Of a DNA stretch of 64,000 nt, positions 16,653-24,908 are shown one piece after another; within the stretch, counting starts at the first letter, position 1, and the number at the start of each line of letters is the position of its first letter. Below the pieces are notes generated by a model. The model searched no databases. It saw only the letters and a program-made list of their open reading frames with translations, and had not been told where the DNA came from. Source of the DNA: Bacteroidetes bacterium GWC2_46_850 (lineage in GTDB: Bacteria; Bacteroidota; Bacteroidia; Bacteroidales; Dysgonomonadaceae); the NCBI GenBank assembly GCA_001768325.1, contig MENQ01000023.1, positions 62,001 to 126,000 on the forward strand, written 5' to 3'. Made by a program: the position numbers and the translations under genes.

Positions 16653-17357
16653 TTATTTTGATTCTTTCAGCAGTTCGGCCTGTTTGATGTATTTATCGGC
16701 TTCCTGTGCTTCGGGGGTGTTGATGTATTGTTCTTTAATCAGGGTGAAGGTCTCTATTGCCTTGTCATAATCAGCAAGGCTCAGGTAAGCTTCTCCCGCC
16801 TTTTTCAGATAAATGGGAGTCAACATCTGGTCGTTGGCCTGTTTGGCAGCCTTTTGAAAAAGCGAGATGGCTTCCGCGGTGTTACCCATGTTCATTTGCA
16901 CGTCGCCGATGGCACCGGTGACGGCAGGGGTGATGAGCAAATCACCACCTTTGAACTTTCTCAGGTGCTCCAGTGCCTTTTCGTTGTTGCCGAGGCGATT
17001 GTATGATATGCCTGCATAGGCGTGTGCCAGGTCGGCCGTGCGGGTGCCCTTGTACTGGCTGATTATCGATTCAAAACCGATGTAATCGTTTCCGTTACCG
17101 AAAAGTGCAAGCGAATCCTGACCCTCCTGGAAATAACGCTCACCCTTGAAGATGGCTGTCTGTGCTTTCTCGTTGCGGGGTACCTTATATAAATAATGGT
17201 ATGCCAGGTAAGCACCTACCAAAACAATGACGATGAGCAACCCTGTTAAAATGGCCTTCTGGTTCTTCTCCAGAAACTGTTCCGATGTGGTTAAAGCTTC
17301 ACCGATATTCTCGAAATTTTTCTCAGCCTTCGATTCGTTTGTTTTTTTTGCAGACAT
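16653..17357 (-). CDS. YfgM-like membrane-anchored TPR protein
   Basis: 234 residues: a cytoplasmic N-terminus, one transmembrane helix (AILTGLLIVIVLVGAYLAYHY), then tetratricopeptide-like repeats (YAGISYNRLGNNEKALEHL, NMGNTAEAISLFQKAA, AYLSLADYDKAIETF). This layout matches YfgM/ancillary SecYEG-translocon or BamD-like TPR proteins. I start at 17357 because the -7 box at 17394-17401 overlaps the longer in-frame start at 17396, which could not be transcribed from it. Confidence 0.82.
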   Translation of the reverse strand: MSAKKTNESKAEKNFENIGEALTTSEQFLEKNQKAILTGLLIVIVLVGAYLAYHYLYKVPRNEKAQTAIFKGERYFQEGQDSLALFGNGNDYIGFESIISQYKGTRTADLAHAYAGISYNRLGNNEKALEHLRKFKGGDLLITPAVTGAIGDVQMNMGNTAEAISLFQKAAKQANDQMLTPIYLKKAGEAYLSLADYDKAIETFTLIKEQYINTPEAQEADKYIKQAELLKESK

Positions 17358-17393
17358 GATTGTTGAAAAATATGACGTTGTTTTTTTGAGATG

Positions 17394-17401
17394 CAAAAGT
17401 A
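17394..17401 (-). promoter_or_regulatory. Putative -7 box for TPR-ribH
   Basis: Reads TACTTTTG on the minus strand, 36 nt upstream of the chosen start. It decides the start site of the TPR gene. Confidence 0.45.
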
Positions 17402-17475
17402 ATGGTTTTTAAATGATAAATAAAATTTAAAAGACTGTTTTTTATAAAAACGACACGACAGATTAATCTTTTTCG

Positions 17476-17483
17476 TACGTTTG
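17476..17483 (+). promoter_or_regulatory. Putative -7 box for the DUF4468 gene
   Basis: TACGTTTG, giving a leader of about 120 nt before the start at 17612. The leader is AT-rich without a recognisable riboswitch. Confidence 0.35.
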
Positions 17484-17611
17484 TAGTCTTAGGAATAGTT
17501 GCAGGGCTGTTTTTTGTGACAAAGAGGGCCGCATGATGTAACAAAAGTTATTTCTGTCCGTCTTATTAGAAACAATCCGGAAAAAATGAAAGAGATAGAA
17601 AAGAAAAAAAT

Positions 17612-18175
17612 ATGAAAAAATACTTACTTATATTCTCCATTCTCGTTGCAGGTCTGTTCCATGTTCATGGGCAGATGGATGTAGGCTTTACCAATGTGTC
17701 GGTGGTGAACGGAAAAGTAGTGTTTGAACAGTTCATCCCTGCAGACCCTGCGGGCAGTGCAAGCCAACGATACGCGAAACTGCAGGACTGGACAAGGAAA
17801 TCATTTACCGGAAGTCCCCTTTTATCCGGTATTCGTTACGATGACAAATCCCAAACTGTTACGGTGAGCTCAAAGGCTGAACTGAATCTGCCGGCAGACA
17901 AAGCCGGAGTGCGTGATCATATGCTCATGAGTTACCGGTTCGATGCCACTGTCACCAACGCAGGATGTGTTCTCGTGGTGCGCGATATCACTTATCAGAA
18001 CGCACGCAGGGAAGCGGGATCGTTCTTCCCCAAGATATATACAGCCGAGGAAACCATTACCGACCAGGCTTTATCGGTGAAAAGCGATGAGGGTGAACTG
18101 AAGAGCAACCTGCGAAAAGAAACACTCCGGATGCTCAATAAACTTTATGCCGATCTTTCGGGAGCAGTGCGCTAA
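17612..18175 (+). CDS. DUF4468 domain-containing secreted protein
   Basis: 187 residues. A Sec signal peptide (MKKYLLIFSILVAGLFHVHG) precedes a mature domain with NGKVVFEQFIPADPAGSASQRYAKLQDWT and later LMSYRFDATVTNAGCVLVVRDI, the pattern of DUF4468 proteins common in Bacteroidetes. The function of the family is unknown; proteins are periplasmic or outer-membrane associated, beta-rich with a C-terminal helix. Stand-alone gene. Confidence 0.78.
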   Translation: MKKYLLIFSILVAGLFHVHGQMDVGFTNVSVVNGKVVFEQFIPADPAGSASQRYAKLQDWTRKSFTGSPLLSGIRYDDKSQTVTVSSKAELNLPADKAGVRDHMLMSYRFDATVTNAGCVLVVRDITYQNARREAGSFFPKIYTAEETITDQALSVKSDEGELKSNLRKETLRMLNKLYADLSGAVR

Positions 18176-18275
18176 ATAAGTATCTCAAAACGTTTGGTGA
18201 CAGAAACAGCTGATTCTGTCAAAATTATATCAAAATTAATTTGCCGGAAGCTTTGGTAAATTAAAAATATATGCT

Positions 18276-18283
18276 TAATTTTG
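18276..18283 (+). promoter_or_regulatory. Promoter for the rpmB-rpmG-DUF4295 operon
   Basis: TAATTTTG with a TTTG at 18252-18255, 20 nt upstream, matching the Bacteroidetes -33/-7 pair. The predicted leader is about 60 nt. Confidence 0.6.
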
Positions 18284-18348
18284 CGCCCTGATTTGTCGGG
18301 AAGATTGCGTTCCGAACTGAAAAGAAACAATAAATACACAATATAGCA

Positions 18349-18588
18349 ATGTCTAAGATTTGTCAAATAACAGGAAAAAGAGCAATGGTTGGCAACAACG
18401 TTTCTCACTCTAACAAGAAGACGAAACGCAAATTCAACGTCAATTTGTTCACGAAAAAGTTTTATTGGGTGGAAGAAGATTGCTGGATCAGCCTGAGCAT
18501 CTCGGCATCCGGTTTGCGCACCATCAATAAAATCGGATTGGATGCAGCCTTGAAACAAGCTGCTGCGAAAGGATTTTTAAACGCATAA
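18349..18588 (+). CDS. rpmB: 50S ribosomal protein L28
   Basis: A 79-residue L28 with [29 protein letters not shown] at the N-terminus and [13 protein letters not shown] at the C-terminus. Only the first CxxC-type cysteine remains, so this is the zinc-free form. First gene of the L28-L33-DUF4295 operon; 19 nt to rpmG. Confidence 0.97.
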   Translation: MSKICQITGKRAMVGNNVSHSNKKTKRKFNVNLFTKKFYWVEEDCWISLSISASGLRTINKIGLDAALKQAAAKGFLNA

Positions 18589-18607
18589 CGAGAAGGAGAT
18601 AGCAGCA

Positions 18608-18796
18608 ATGGCAAAAAAAGCAAAAGGGAACAGGGTGCAGGTGATTCTGGAATGTACCGAACACAAGGCGAGCGGTATGCCCGGCACATCCCGGTATATT
18701 ACCACCAAAAACAGAAAAAATACGACTGAGCGCCTGGAATTGAAAAAATACAATCCGGTACTCAAGAAAATGACTGTTCACAAAGAAATCAAGTAA
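18608..18796 (+). CDS. rpmG: 50S ribosomal protein L33
   Basis: A 62-residue L33: [41 protein letters not shown]. It has a single cysteine, so it lacks the two CxxC zinc knuckles and is the C-minus form usually not subject to zinc-dependent replacement. It sits between rpmB and the DUF4295 gene. Confidence 0.97.
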   Translation: MAKKAKGNRVQVILECTEHKASGMPGTSRYITTKNRKNTTERLELKKYNPVLKKMTVHKEIK

Positions 18797-18810
18797 AAAC
18801 AGGATAAACT

Positions 18811-18972
18811 ATGGCAAAGAAAGCAGTGGCGGGATTCCGCGATAAAAATACAACCACCGGGCGCAGTCACACCAAAGTAATCAAAATGGTGAAATCACCC
18901 AAGACGGGTGCGTACAGTTTCAGAGAAGAAATGATTCTGAACGACCAGGTAAAGGATTATTTTTCGAAATAA
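18811..18972 (+). CDS. DUF4295 small basic protein of the ribosomal operon
   Basis: 53 residues, very basic: starts MAKKAVAGFRDKNTTTGRSH and ends with EEMILNDQVKDYFSK. It begins 14 nt after rpmG and matches DUF4295, a Bacteroidetes-specific family found next to L33. Size, charge and position suggest a ribosome-associated protein. Confidence 0.88.
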   Translation: MAKKAVAGFRDKNTTTGRSHTKVIKMVKSPKTGAYSFREEMILNDQVKDYFSK

Positions 18973-19062
18973 GAATGAACCCATAGGGTTTCCCCTGTCT
19001 GACCGGAATAAAGCGTTTTTGTTTGGGTCAGTGGGTGGAAGCAGGTTAAAAATATATAAAAG

Positions 19063-19094
19063 CTTCCCTGTGCCACCACGCAGGGAAGTTTTTT
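19063..19094 (+). terminator. Intrinsic terminator after the rpmB operon
   Basis: CTTCCCTG (19063-19070) pairs with CAGGGAAG (19081-19088) across a 10-nt loop and is followed by TTTTTT. It separates the ribosomal operon from ftsY. Confidence 0.85.
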
Positions 19095-19107
19095 ATTGAC
19101 TATTTTG

Positions 19108-19115
19108 TAGATTTG
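19108..19115 (+). promoter_or_regulatory. Putative -7 box for ftsY
   Basis: TAGATTTG, 29 nt before the ftsY start and just after the terminator, so ftsY and its followers start a new transcript here. Confidence 0.5.
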
Positions 19116-19144
19116 GCATTCATCGTTTAAATACTTACTGCTTT

Positions 19145-20098
19145 ATGGGCTTTTTCGACAAATTTTCAAAAGGGAAAAAAGAGACGCTCGATAAGGGTCT
19201 TGAAAAAACGAAAGAAAACTTTTTTTCAAAAATCACCCGCGTCGTAGCCGGAAAATCGAAAGTCGACGACGAAGTGCTCGATCAGTTGGAAGAGGTGCTT
19301 GTGACCTCCGACGTGGGCGTAGAGACCACCCTGAAGGTCATCGACCGCATCGAGGAGCGTGTGGCACGCGATAAATATGTGGGCACCGATGAGCTGACAG
19401 CCATCCTGCGCGATGAGATTGTCAGGCTTCTCACCGAAAATAACAGCGAAGACCTGGCAGAGTTTTCTGTACCAGAAGATAAAAAGCCTTATGTGATCAT
19501 GGTCGTGGGTGTCAACGGCGTGGGAAAGACCACCACCATTGGTAAGCTGGCAAATCAGTTTAAACAGAAGGGCCTCTCCGTATACCTCGGTGCAGCCGAT
19601 ACATTTCGTGCGGCTGCCGTGGAGCAGCTTGACATTTGGGGACAGAGAGTGGGCGTGCCTGTGGTAAAACAGAGTATGGGCGCCGATCCTGCTTCCGTCG
19701 CATTCGATGCGGTGAACTCAGCCAAAGCGCACAATGCCGATGTGGTGATCATTGATACAGCCGGTCGTCTTCACAACAAAATAAACCTGATGAACGAGCT
19801 CACCAAGATCAAAAATGTGATGGGCAAGATCGTTCCCGATGCTCCCCATGAGGTGCTCCTGGTACTCGACGGTTCCACCGGGCAGAACGCCTTTGAACAG
19901 GCCCGTCATTTTACTGCCGCCACCGAGGTGACCTCCCTGGCCATCACCAAACTCGATGGCACCGCCAAGGGGGGCGTGGTAATTGGTATCTCCGATCAGT
20001 TCAGGATCCCGGTAAAATATATCGGACTGGGTGAGGGAATCAATGATCTGCAGGTATTCAGAAGAAAAGAATTCGTGGATTCCCTGTTCGGGGAGTAA
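19145..20098 (+). CDS. ftsY: Signal recognition particle receptor FtsY
   Basis: A 317-residue SRP GTPase. A short charged N-terminal segment replaces the long acidic A domain; the N domain helices follow, then the G domain with G1 GVNGVGKTTT (122-131), the DTFRAAAVEQL insertion-box motif, DTAGR and TKLDGTAKGG. It docks SRP-ribosome complexes at SecYEG. Followed by rimO after 84 nt. Confidence 0.97.
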   Translation: MGFFDKFSKGKKETLDKGLEKTKENFFSKITRVVAGKSKVDDEVLDQLEEVLVTSDVGVETTLKVIDRIEERVARDKYVGTDELTAILRDEIVRLLTENNSEDLAEFSVPEDKKPYVIMVVGVNGVGKTTTIGKLANQFKQKGLSVYLGAADTFRAAAVEQLDIWGQRVGVPVVKQSMGADPASVAFDAVNSAKAHNADVVIIDTAGRLHNKINLMNELTKIKNVMGKIVPDAPHEVLLVLDGSTGQNAFEQARHFTAATEVTSLAITKLDGTAKGGVVIGISDQFRIPVKYIGLGEGINDLQVFRRKEFVDSLFGE

Positions 20099-20182
20099 GT
20101 GGGAAAATGTTTCCTCTCCCGGCAACTCTTTTTGCCGCCTTTTTCCAAAAACCGGGATTTGCCCCAAGATAGTTTAGCATAT

Positions 20183-21478
20183 ATGATTAAAAACAAAATA
20201 GATGTCGTGACCCTGGGTTGCTCCAAAAACCTGGTCGACTCAGAGTTACTCATGCGTCAGCTGGTGGCCAACGGCTATACTGTTTCGCACGATCCCGAGG
20301 AAGCCCGGGGCGACATTGCCGTGATCAATACCTGTGGCTTTATTGGCGACGCCAAGGAAGAATCCATCAACATGATCCTCTCCTTTGCGGAAGCAAAAAA
20401 AAGGAACAAGCTCAAAAAACTCATCGTGATGGGCTGCCTCTCGGAACGGTATCGCAAGGAACTGACGGAAGAGATCCCCGAAGTGGACATGTTCTATGGG
20501 AAGTTCGACTGGAAGAACCTGATTGCCGACCTGGGAAAATCATACTACAAGGAACTGGAATACGACCGTTCCCTCTCCACACCTCCCCATTATGCCTATC
20601 TGAAAATCTCGGAAGGATGTGATAGAACATGTTCCTACTGTTCCATACCGCTGATCACCGGGAAATACAAGTCGCGCGCCATGGAGGATATTACCCACGA
20701 AGTGCGGCAACTGGTGAGCCGGGGAGTCAAAGAATTTCAGTTTATAGCCCAGGATCTGACCTATTACGGACTCGACCGGTACAAGTCGATGAAACTGCCC
20801 CAACTGGTGGAACAGGTGTCGGACATACCCGGTGTGGAGTGGATCCGGTTGCACTATGCCTATCCGGCACACTTCCCAACCGACCTGTTACGGGTGATGC
20901 GCGAAAGAGACAACGTGTGCAACTACCTCGACATCGCACTGCAGCACATCAGCGACAACATGCTGAAAACCATGCGACGGAACATCAGCAAACAACAGAC
21001 CATCGACCTCATTCAACAGTTCCGGGAAGAGGTACCGGGGATTCACCTGCGTACCACCATGATGGTGGGTCATCCCGGAGAGACGGAAGTCGATTTTGAC
21101 GAGCTGCTCGCATTTGTAAAGGAAACACGTTTCGAACGTCTCGGTGCCTTTCCATACTCCCACGAGGAAGATACCTACAACGACAAACATTATACCGATG
21201 ACATACCTGCCGCAGTGAAGCAGGGGAGGATGGACCTGCTAATGGAGACGCAGGAGGATATCTCGCTGAGCATAAACGAGGAGAAAGTGGGAAAAACCAT
21301 GAAGGTGATCGTCGACAGGGAAGATGCTGATTTCTATGTCGGTCGCACCGAGTTTGATTCCCCCGAAGTAGATGGAGAGGTGCTGATCTCCAAAGAGAAG
21401 CCCCTGACTATAGGTGATTTTTACGATGTTAACATTCGCTCTGCCATGCCCTTCGACCTGACCGGCAGCGTGGAATAA
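20183..21478 (+). CDS. rimO: Ribosomal protein S12 methylthiotransferase RimO
   Basis: A 431-residue radical-SAM methylthiotransferase that modifies Asp88 of ribosomal protein S12. The N-terminal UPF0004 cluster cysteines are C13, C51 and C85; the radical-SAM CxxxCxxC is C146/C150/C153 (GCDRTCSYCSIP); a TRAM domain ends the protein. VVTLGCSKNLVDSE is the RimO rather than MiaB flavour. I start at ATG 20183, since the 28 upstream codons are unlike the family. Confidence 0.95.
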   Translation: MIKNKIDVVTLGCSKNLVDSELLMRQLVANGYTVSHDPEEARGDIAVINTCGFIGDAKEESINMILSFAEAKKRNKLKKLIVMGCLSERYRKELTEEIPEVDMFYGKFDWKNLIADLGKSYYKELEYDRSLSTPPHYAYLKISEGCDRTCSYCSIPLITGKYKSRAMEDITHEVRQLVSRGVKEFQFIAQDLTYYGLDRYKSMKLPQLVEQVSDIPGVEWIRLHYAYPAHFPTDLLRVMRERDNVCNYLDIALQHISDNMLKTMRRNISKQQTIDLIQQFREEVPGIHLRTTMMVGHPGETEVDFDELLAFVKETRFERLGAFPYSHEEDTYNDKHYTDDIPAAVKQGRMDLLMETQEDISLSINEEKVGKTMKVIVDREDADFYVGRTEFDSPEVDGEVLISKEKPLTIGDFYDVNIRSAMPFDLTGSVE

Positions 21479-21495
21479 GAAAAACTTTTAATCAC

Positions 21496-22569
21496 ATGAC
21501 ACACGAAGAGCTAATTCAAAGACTTGCCCAGCAACTCGGATGGTCGGATGTGGCAGCAAAAGAGGCACTTAATGCAATAATTGCTCTGTTGAATGAGGAG
21601 CTGTCAGCCAATAATCCGGTCGATCTCGATGATTTCGGAAGATTCTCAACCCCGAAACAACCGGAATATATCCTGACAGACAGGGAAACCAATGACCGAT
21701 ACCTGATGCCTCCAGCGGTGGAAGTACTGTTTGAATCTTCTGCCGACCTGTTTTTTATACCCGAAGATTCCCTGGATGAGTCGGTGAACAGTGCCTTTTC
21801 CTTTTTTGAACCTACTCCGCTCAACGAAGGAGTAGCATTGCCCGGCGTCCCCGAAGTGATTGTCGGGGGAGAAGAGGAAACCGAAGAAGAAGCCGTATTA
21901 GAAACGGCCGAAGCGGAAAAAGAAATGAAAGTAGTTGAAAATCAAACGGGAGAGACTGAAACCGAAACGGAAGAGTCTGAAACCGAAACGGAAGTAACTG
22001 AAGCCAAAACGGAAGTAACTGCCGGAGCGGAAAAGGACGAAAAGATCGAAGAAGGAACCGAAAAAGAGATTGCCCCGGAAGTGAAATTCGTCCGGGATCA
22101 CGGGCCTTACCGAAGAAAAGCGAGACACAGAAAGAAATCACCTTTGTGGATTCCCATTGCAGGAGGTGTAGCAATAGCATTGGCTGCTCTTTTTTTTTTC
22201 AGGGAGCGGCAACCCGAAAAAAATAAATCGGTCGCAATACTTCAACAATGGCCGGAAGCTGAGGTGAAAATTAATATGCCTCCTCAGGAATTCAAAACCG
22301 ATATTCCCATTCCGGAAGTAAAGAAAGTTCGTCTTGCCAACGGAAAAACGTTACGCCTCCTGGCGCAGGATCTGTTCGGCGACCGCGAATTCTGGGTCTA
22401 TATATACCTTGAGAATAAATCCCAAATCAACAATCCCAACAGTGTTACAGCGGGAACAGAACTGATTGTGCCGGATCGCATCAAGTACGGCATCAATGCG
22501 GCCGACCCCGGTTCTGTAGCCAGAGCAAAAAATCAGGGAAATAAGATACTGGGTATTCCCGGGAATTAA
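21496..22569 (+). CDS. Membrane-anchored HU-domain protein with LysM-like C-terminus
   Basis: 357 residues in four parts. Residues 1-90 form an HU/IHF-like domain (MTHEELIQRLAQQLGWSDVA, DLDDFGRFSTPKQPEY). Residues about 115-200 are a highly acidic Glu/Thr low-complexity linker. A basic patch (RRKARHRKKS) precedes one transmembrane helix (about 217-236). The C-terminal 110 residues carry a LysM-like segment (GKTLRLLAQDLFGDREFWV, then NPNSVTAGTELIVPDR). Positive-inside topology puts the HU domain in the cytoplasm and the LysM-like part in the periplasm. Follows rimO by 17 nt. Function unproven. Confidence 0.8.
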   Translation: MTHEELIQRLAQQLGWSDVAAKEALNAIIALLNEELSANNPVDLDDFGRFSTPKQPEYILTDRETNDRYLMPPAVEVLFESSADLFFIPEDSLDESVNSAFSFFEPTPLNEGVALPGVPEVIVGGEEETEEEAVLETAEAEKEMKVVENQTGETETETEESETETEVTEAKTEVTAGAEKDEKIEEGTEKEIAPEVKFVRDHGPYRRKARHRKKSPLWIPIAGGVAIALAALFFFRERQPEKNKSVAILQQWPEAEVKINMPPQEFKTDIPIPEVKKVRLANGKTLRLLAQDLFGDREFWVYIYLENKSQINNPNSVTAGTELIVPDRIKYGINAADPGSVARAKNQGNKILGIPGN

Positions 22570-22581
22570 TCTGTTCTTACG

Positions 22582-24825
22582 ATGAAACACTATTTAATCT
22601 CATTCTTCGTTACATTGTTTGTAACCGTACTCACTGCATCCTGCGCCGACAGGAAAGATGACATTGACGTGCTGCCGAATACGTTACCGGATTACAACGG
22701 CATCTCAAACGGAGATATAAAAGATGATTTCAGGGTGCCGGTAACCGCAGGTAAAGCCAGCTCATTTCAGCCGGGTGGAGAAATTGAGAAATCATTCGAT
22801 AATGATATGAACACCATTTACCATTCATTATGGAATAATTCAGCAGCCGGTTATTTTCCAGTCACATTGGAATACTTCTTCGAAAATCAGGAATCCATCG
22901 ATTATCTTGTGTATCATCCCCGTCCATCGGGCCCCAACGGGCTTTTCAAGGAAACAGAAATCTGGGTTGCAACCCAGGAACAGCCTTCCTATACAAAGGT
23001 CATGGATTACGACTTTAAAGGTGTTTCGGTTCCGACCCGGATATCCTTCGAAAAGAGTCTGGTAAAACCGAAATCAATAAAATTTATAGTGAAATCGGGG
23101 GCAGGTGATGGACAAGGTTTCGCTTCCTGTGCTGAAATGGAGTTTTATCGGGCAAACCCGGATAATTTCAATCCTCTCATACTTTTTACAGATCTCACCT
23201 GTACGCAACTTAAACCGGCCATCACAGAGAAAGATATTGAAAAAGTACAGAATAACCTCTACCGCAATATCGCACGATATATGCTCAAAGGAACTTATCC
23301 GCGTGAGTTCCGCATACAGGATTATCGGGCCTGGCCACATCCCGATGATTGGGCAAAAGTGAATAAAACATCCACTTTAAGTTTACTGGATAACCCAACC
23401 GGCATCAGTGTGAACGATGGAGATGAGTTGATTGCTTTCGTGGGAGAAACCGGCGGTCATCCCATAAGCCTGAAAGTTCAGGATCTCAATAAACCGGGAG
23501 GAGACGGATACTATAATGCCTCATACTATCCGCTTTCACCCGGCGTGAACAAAATGAAAGTTCGTAACAAGGGTCTTGTTTATCTGTTCTATCATACATC
23601 CGATTGGCAAACAGCACCCCTGATAAAAATTCATTTCGCCACCGGAAAAGTGAACGGTTATTTCGATTCCAAAAAACACCAGGCAACAGACTGGACACGT
23701 CTGATCAACGCCGCAACCGATGCATATTTTGATGTCCTGGGTGAACATGCACACCTGACATTTCCCTCGAACGATTTGAAAATATATGCAGGTAACAATG
23801 GTGAAAAACTGATCAGCACATACGATGACCTGGTGCGCATGGAGAAAGAGTTCCTTGGTTTGATGAAATACAACCGGCCGACTGTCAACAGAGCCTATTT
23901 TCACGCAATGTACACTTCATATATGTATTCGACCTCATACAGGACTGCATACAACATAAGTGGAGAGGATGTAAAGAGAACCATTCTCGACTGGAAGCAA
24001 CTTAAAATATCTCCCTGGGGACCTGCCCATGAAATGGGACACACCTTTCAGACCCGCCCGGGATTTAAATGGCATGGCATGACCGAAGTGACCAACAATG
24101 TGCTTTCTCTTTACGTACAGACACAATGGGGAAATGCTTCACGGCTGGAAACTGAAAATCTGGGCCGATACAATAACCGTTATGAGAAAGCATACCAGCA
24201 CTCTTTTATAAAAAATATTCCTTATCCGGGAGAAGAGGATGTCTTTTGTAAGCTGGTTTCCCTCTGGCAATTACAACTCTATTTTGCTGATGTTCGCGGA
24301 TTAGGCGATCTCTACAAAGATTTGTATGGAAAAATCCGTACATCTCCAGACATGGCTACTTACGAAGAACAACAACTGGAGTTTGTGAAAATGATGTGCG
24401 ATATAACTAAAACCGACCTGACCGGATTCTTTGCTAAATGGGGCTATCTTCAACCATTTGACAAAATGGTGGATGATTATGGGAAGAAGTATCTTCTGAT
24501 CACCCAAACTCAGACAGACAAGACTGTCGACGATATAAAAAACAAAAACTATCAACCTCTGAACGATAAAATTGAATATATTTGTGATGCAAATCGGGAA
24601 ATATTCAAAAACCGTTTATCGGTGCAGGCCGGAGCAGCAAGCAAAAATGGCACCTCCATTACGATGACCGGTTGGAAAAATGTGGTGGCATATGAAGTCT
24701 ATGAGGGTGACCAGTTGATTTTTGTGACAAACTGGTCATCATTTAACCTGGACTCCCCGGCAACAAATACAACGAAGGTTTTTGCCATCGCCTACGACGG
24801 GAGTAAAACAACAGTAATATTTTAA
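22582..24825 (+). CDS. M60-family mucin-type metallopeptidase, lipoprotein
   Basis: 747 residues. A signal peptide ends in lipobox LTASC (Cys21), so it is a surface or periplasmic lipoprotein. Residues about 40-190 look like an F5/8-type discoidin carbohydrate-binding domain (SFQPGGEIEKSFDNDMNTIYHS). The catalytic gluzincin motif HEMGH is at 483-487 with the third ligand Glu at 502, fitting the M60/enhancin-like HExxH-x(8-28)-E pattern. A small beta domain closes the protein. M60 enzymes cleave mucin-type O-glycoproteins. It starts only 12 nt after the HU-domain gene and is followed by a GH109-like gene. Confidence 0.85.
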   Translation: MKHYLISFFVTLFVTVLTASCADRKDDIDVLPNTLPDYNGISNGDIKDDFRVPVTAGKASSFQPGGEIEKSFDNDMNTIYHSLWNNSAAGYFPVTLEYFFENQESIDYLVYHPRPSGPNGLFKETEIWVATQEQPSYTKVMDYDFKGVSVPTRISFEKSLVKPKSIKFIVKSGAGDGQGFASCAEMEFYRANPDNFNPLILFTDLTCTQLKPAITEKDIEKVQNNLYRNIARYMLKGTYPREFRIQDYRAWPHPDDWAKVNKTSTLSLLDNPTGISVNDGDELIAFVGETGGHPISLKVQDLNKPGGDGYYNASYYPLSPGVNKMKVRNKGLVYLFYHTSDWQTAPLIKIHFATGKVNGYFDSKKHQATDWTRLINAATDAYFDVLGEHAHLTFPSNDLKIYAGNNGEKLISTYDDLVRMEKEFLGLMKYNRPTVNRAYFHAMYTSYMYSTSYRTAYNISGEDVKRTILDWKQLKISPWGPAHEMGHTFQTRPGFKWHGMTEVTNNVLSLYVQTQWGNASRLETENLGRYNNRYEKAYQHSFIKNIPYPGEEDVFCKLVSLWQLQLYFADVRGLGDLYKDLYGKIRTSPDMATYEEQQLEFVKMMCDITKTDLTGFFAKWGYLQPFDKMVDDYGKKYLLITQTQTDKTVDDIKNKNYQPLNDKIEYICDANREIFKNRLSVQAGAASKNGTSITMTGWKNVVAYEVYEGDQLIFVTNWSSFNLDSPATNTTKVFAIAYDGSKTTVIF

Positions 24826-24908
24826 AGTCCCCGGTGCTTACATAACAAAACCGGTAGTTTATCAGATGAGACTTATTATATAATCCATAATTCATAAATT
24901 TATTTAAC

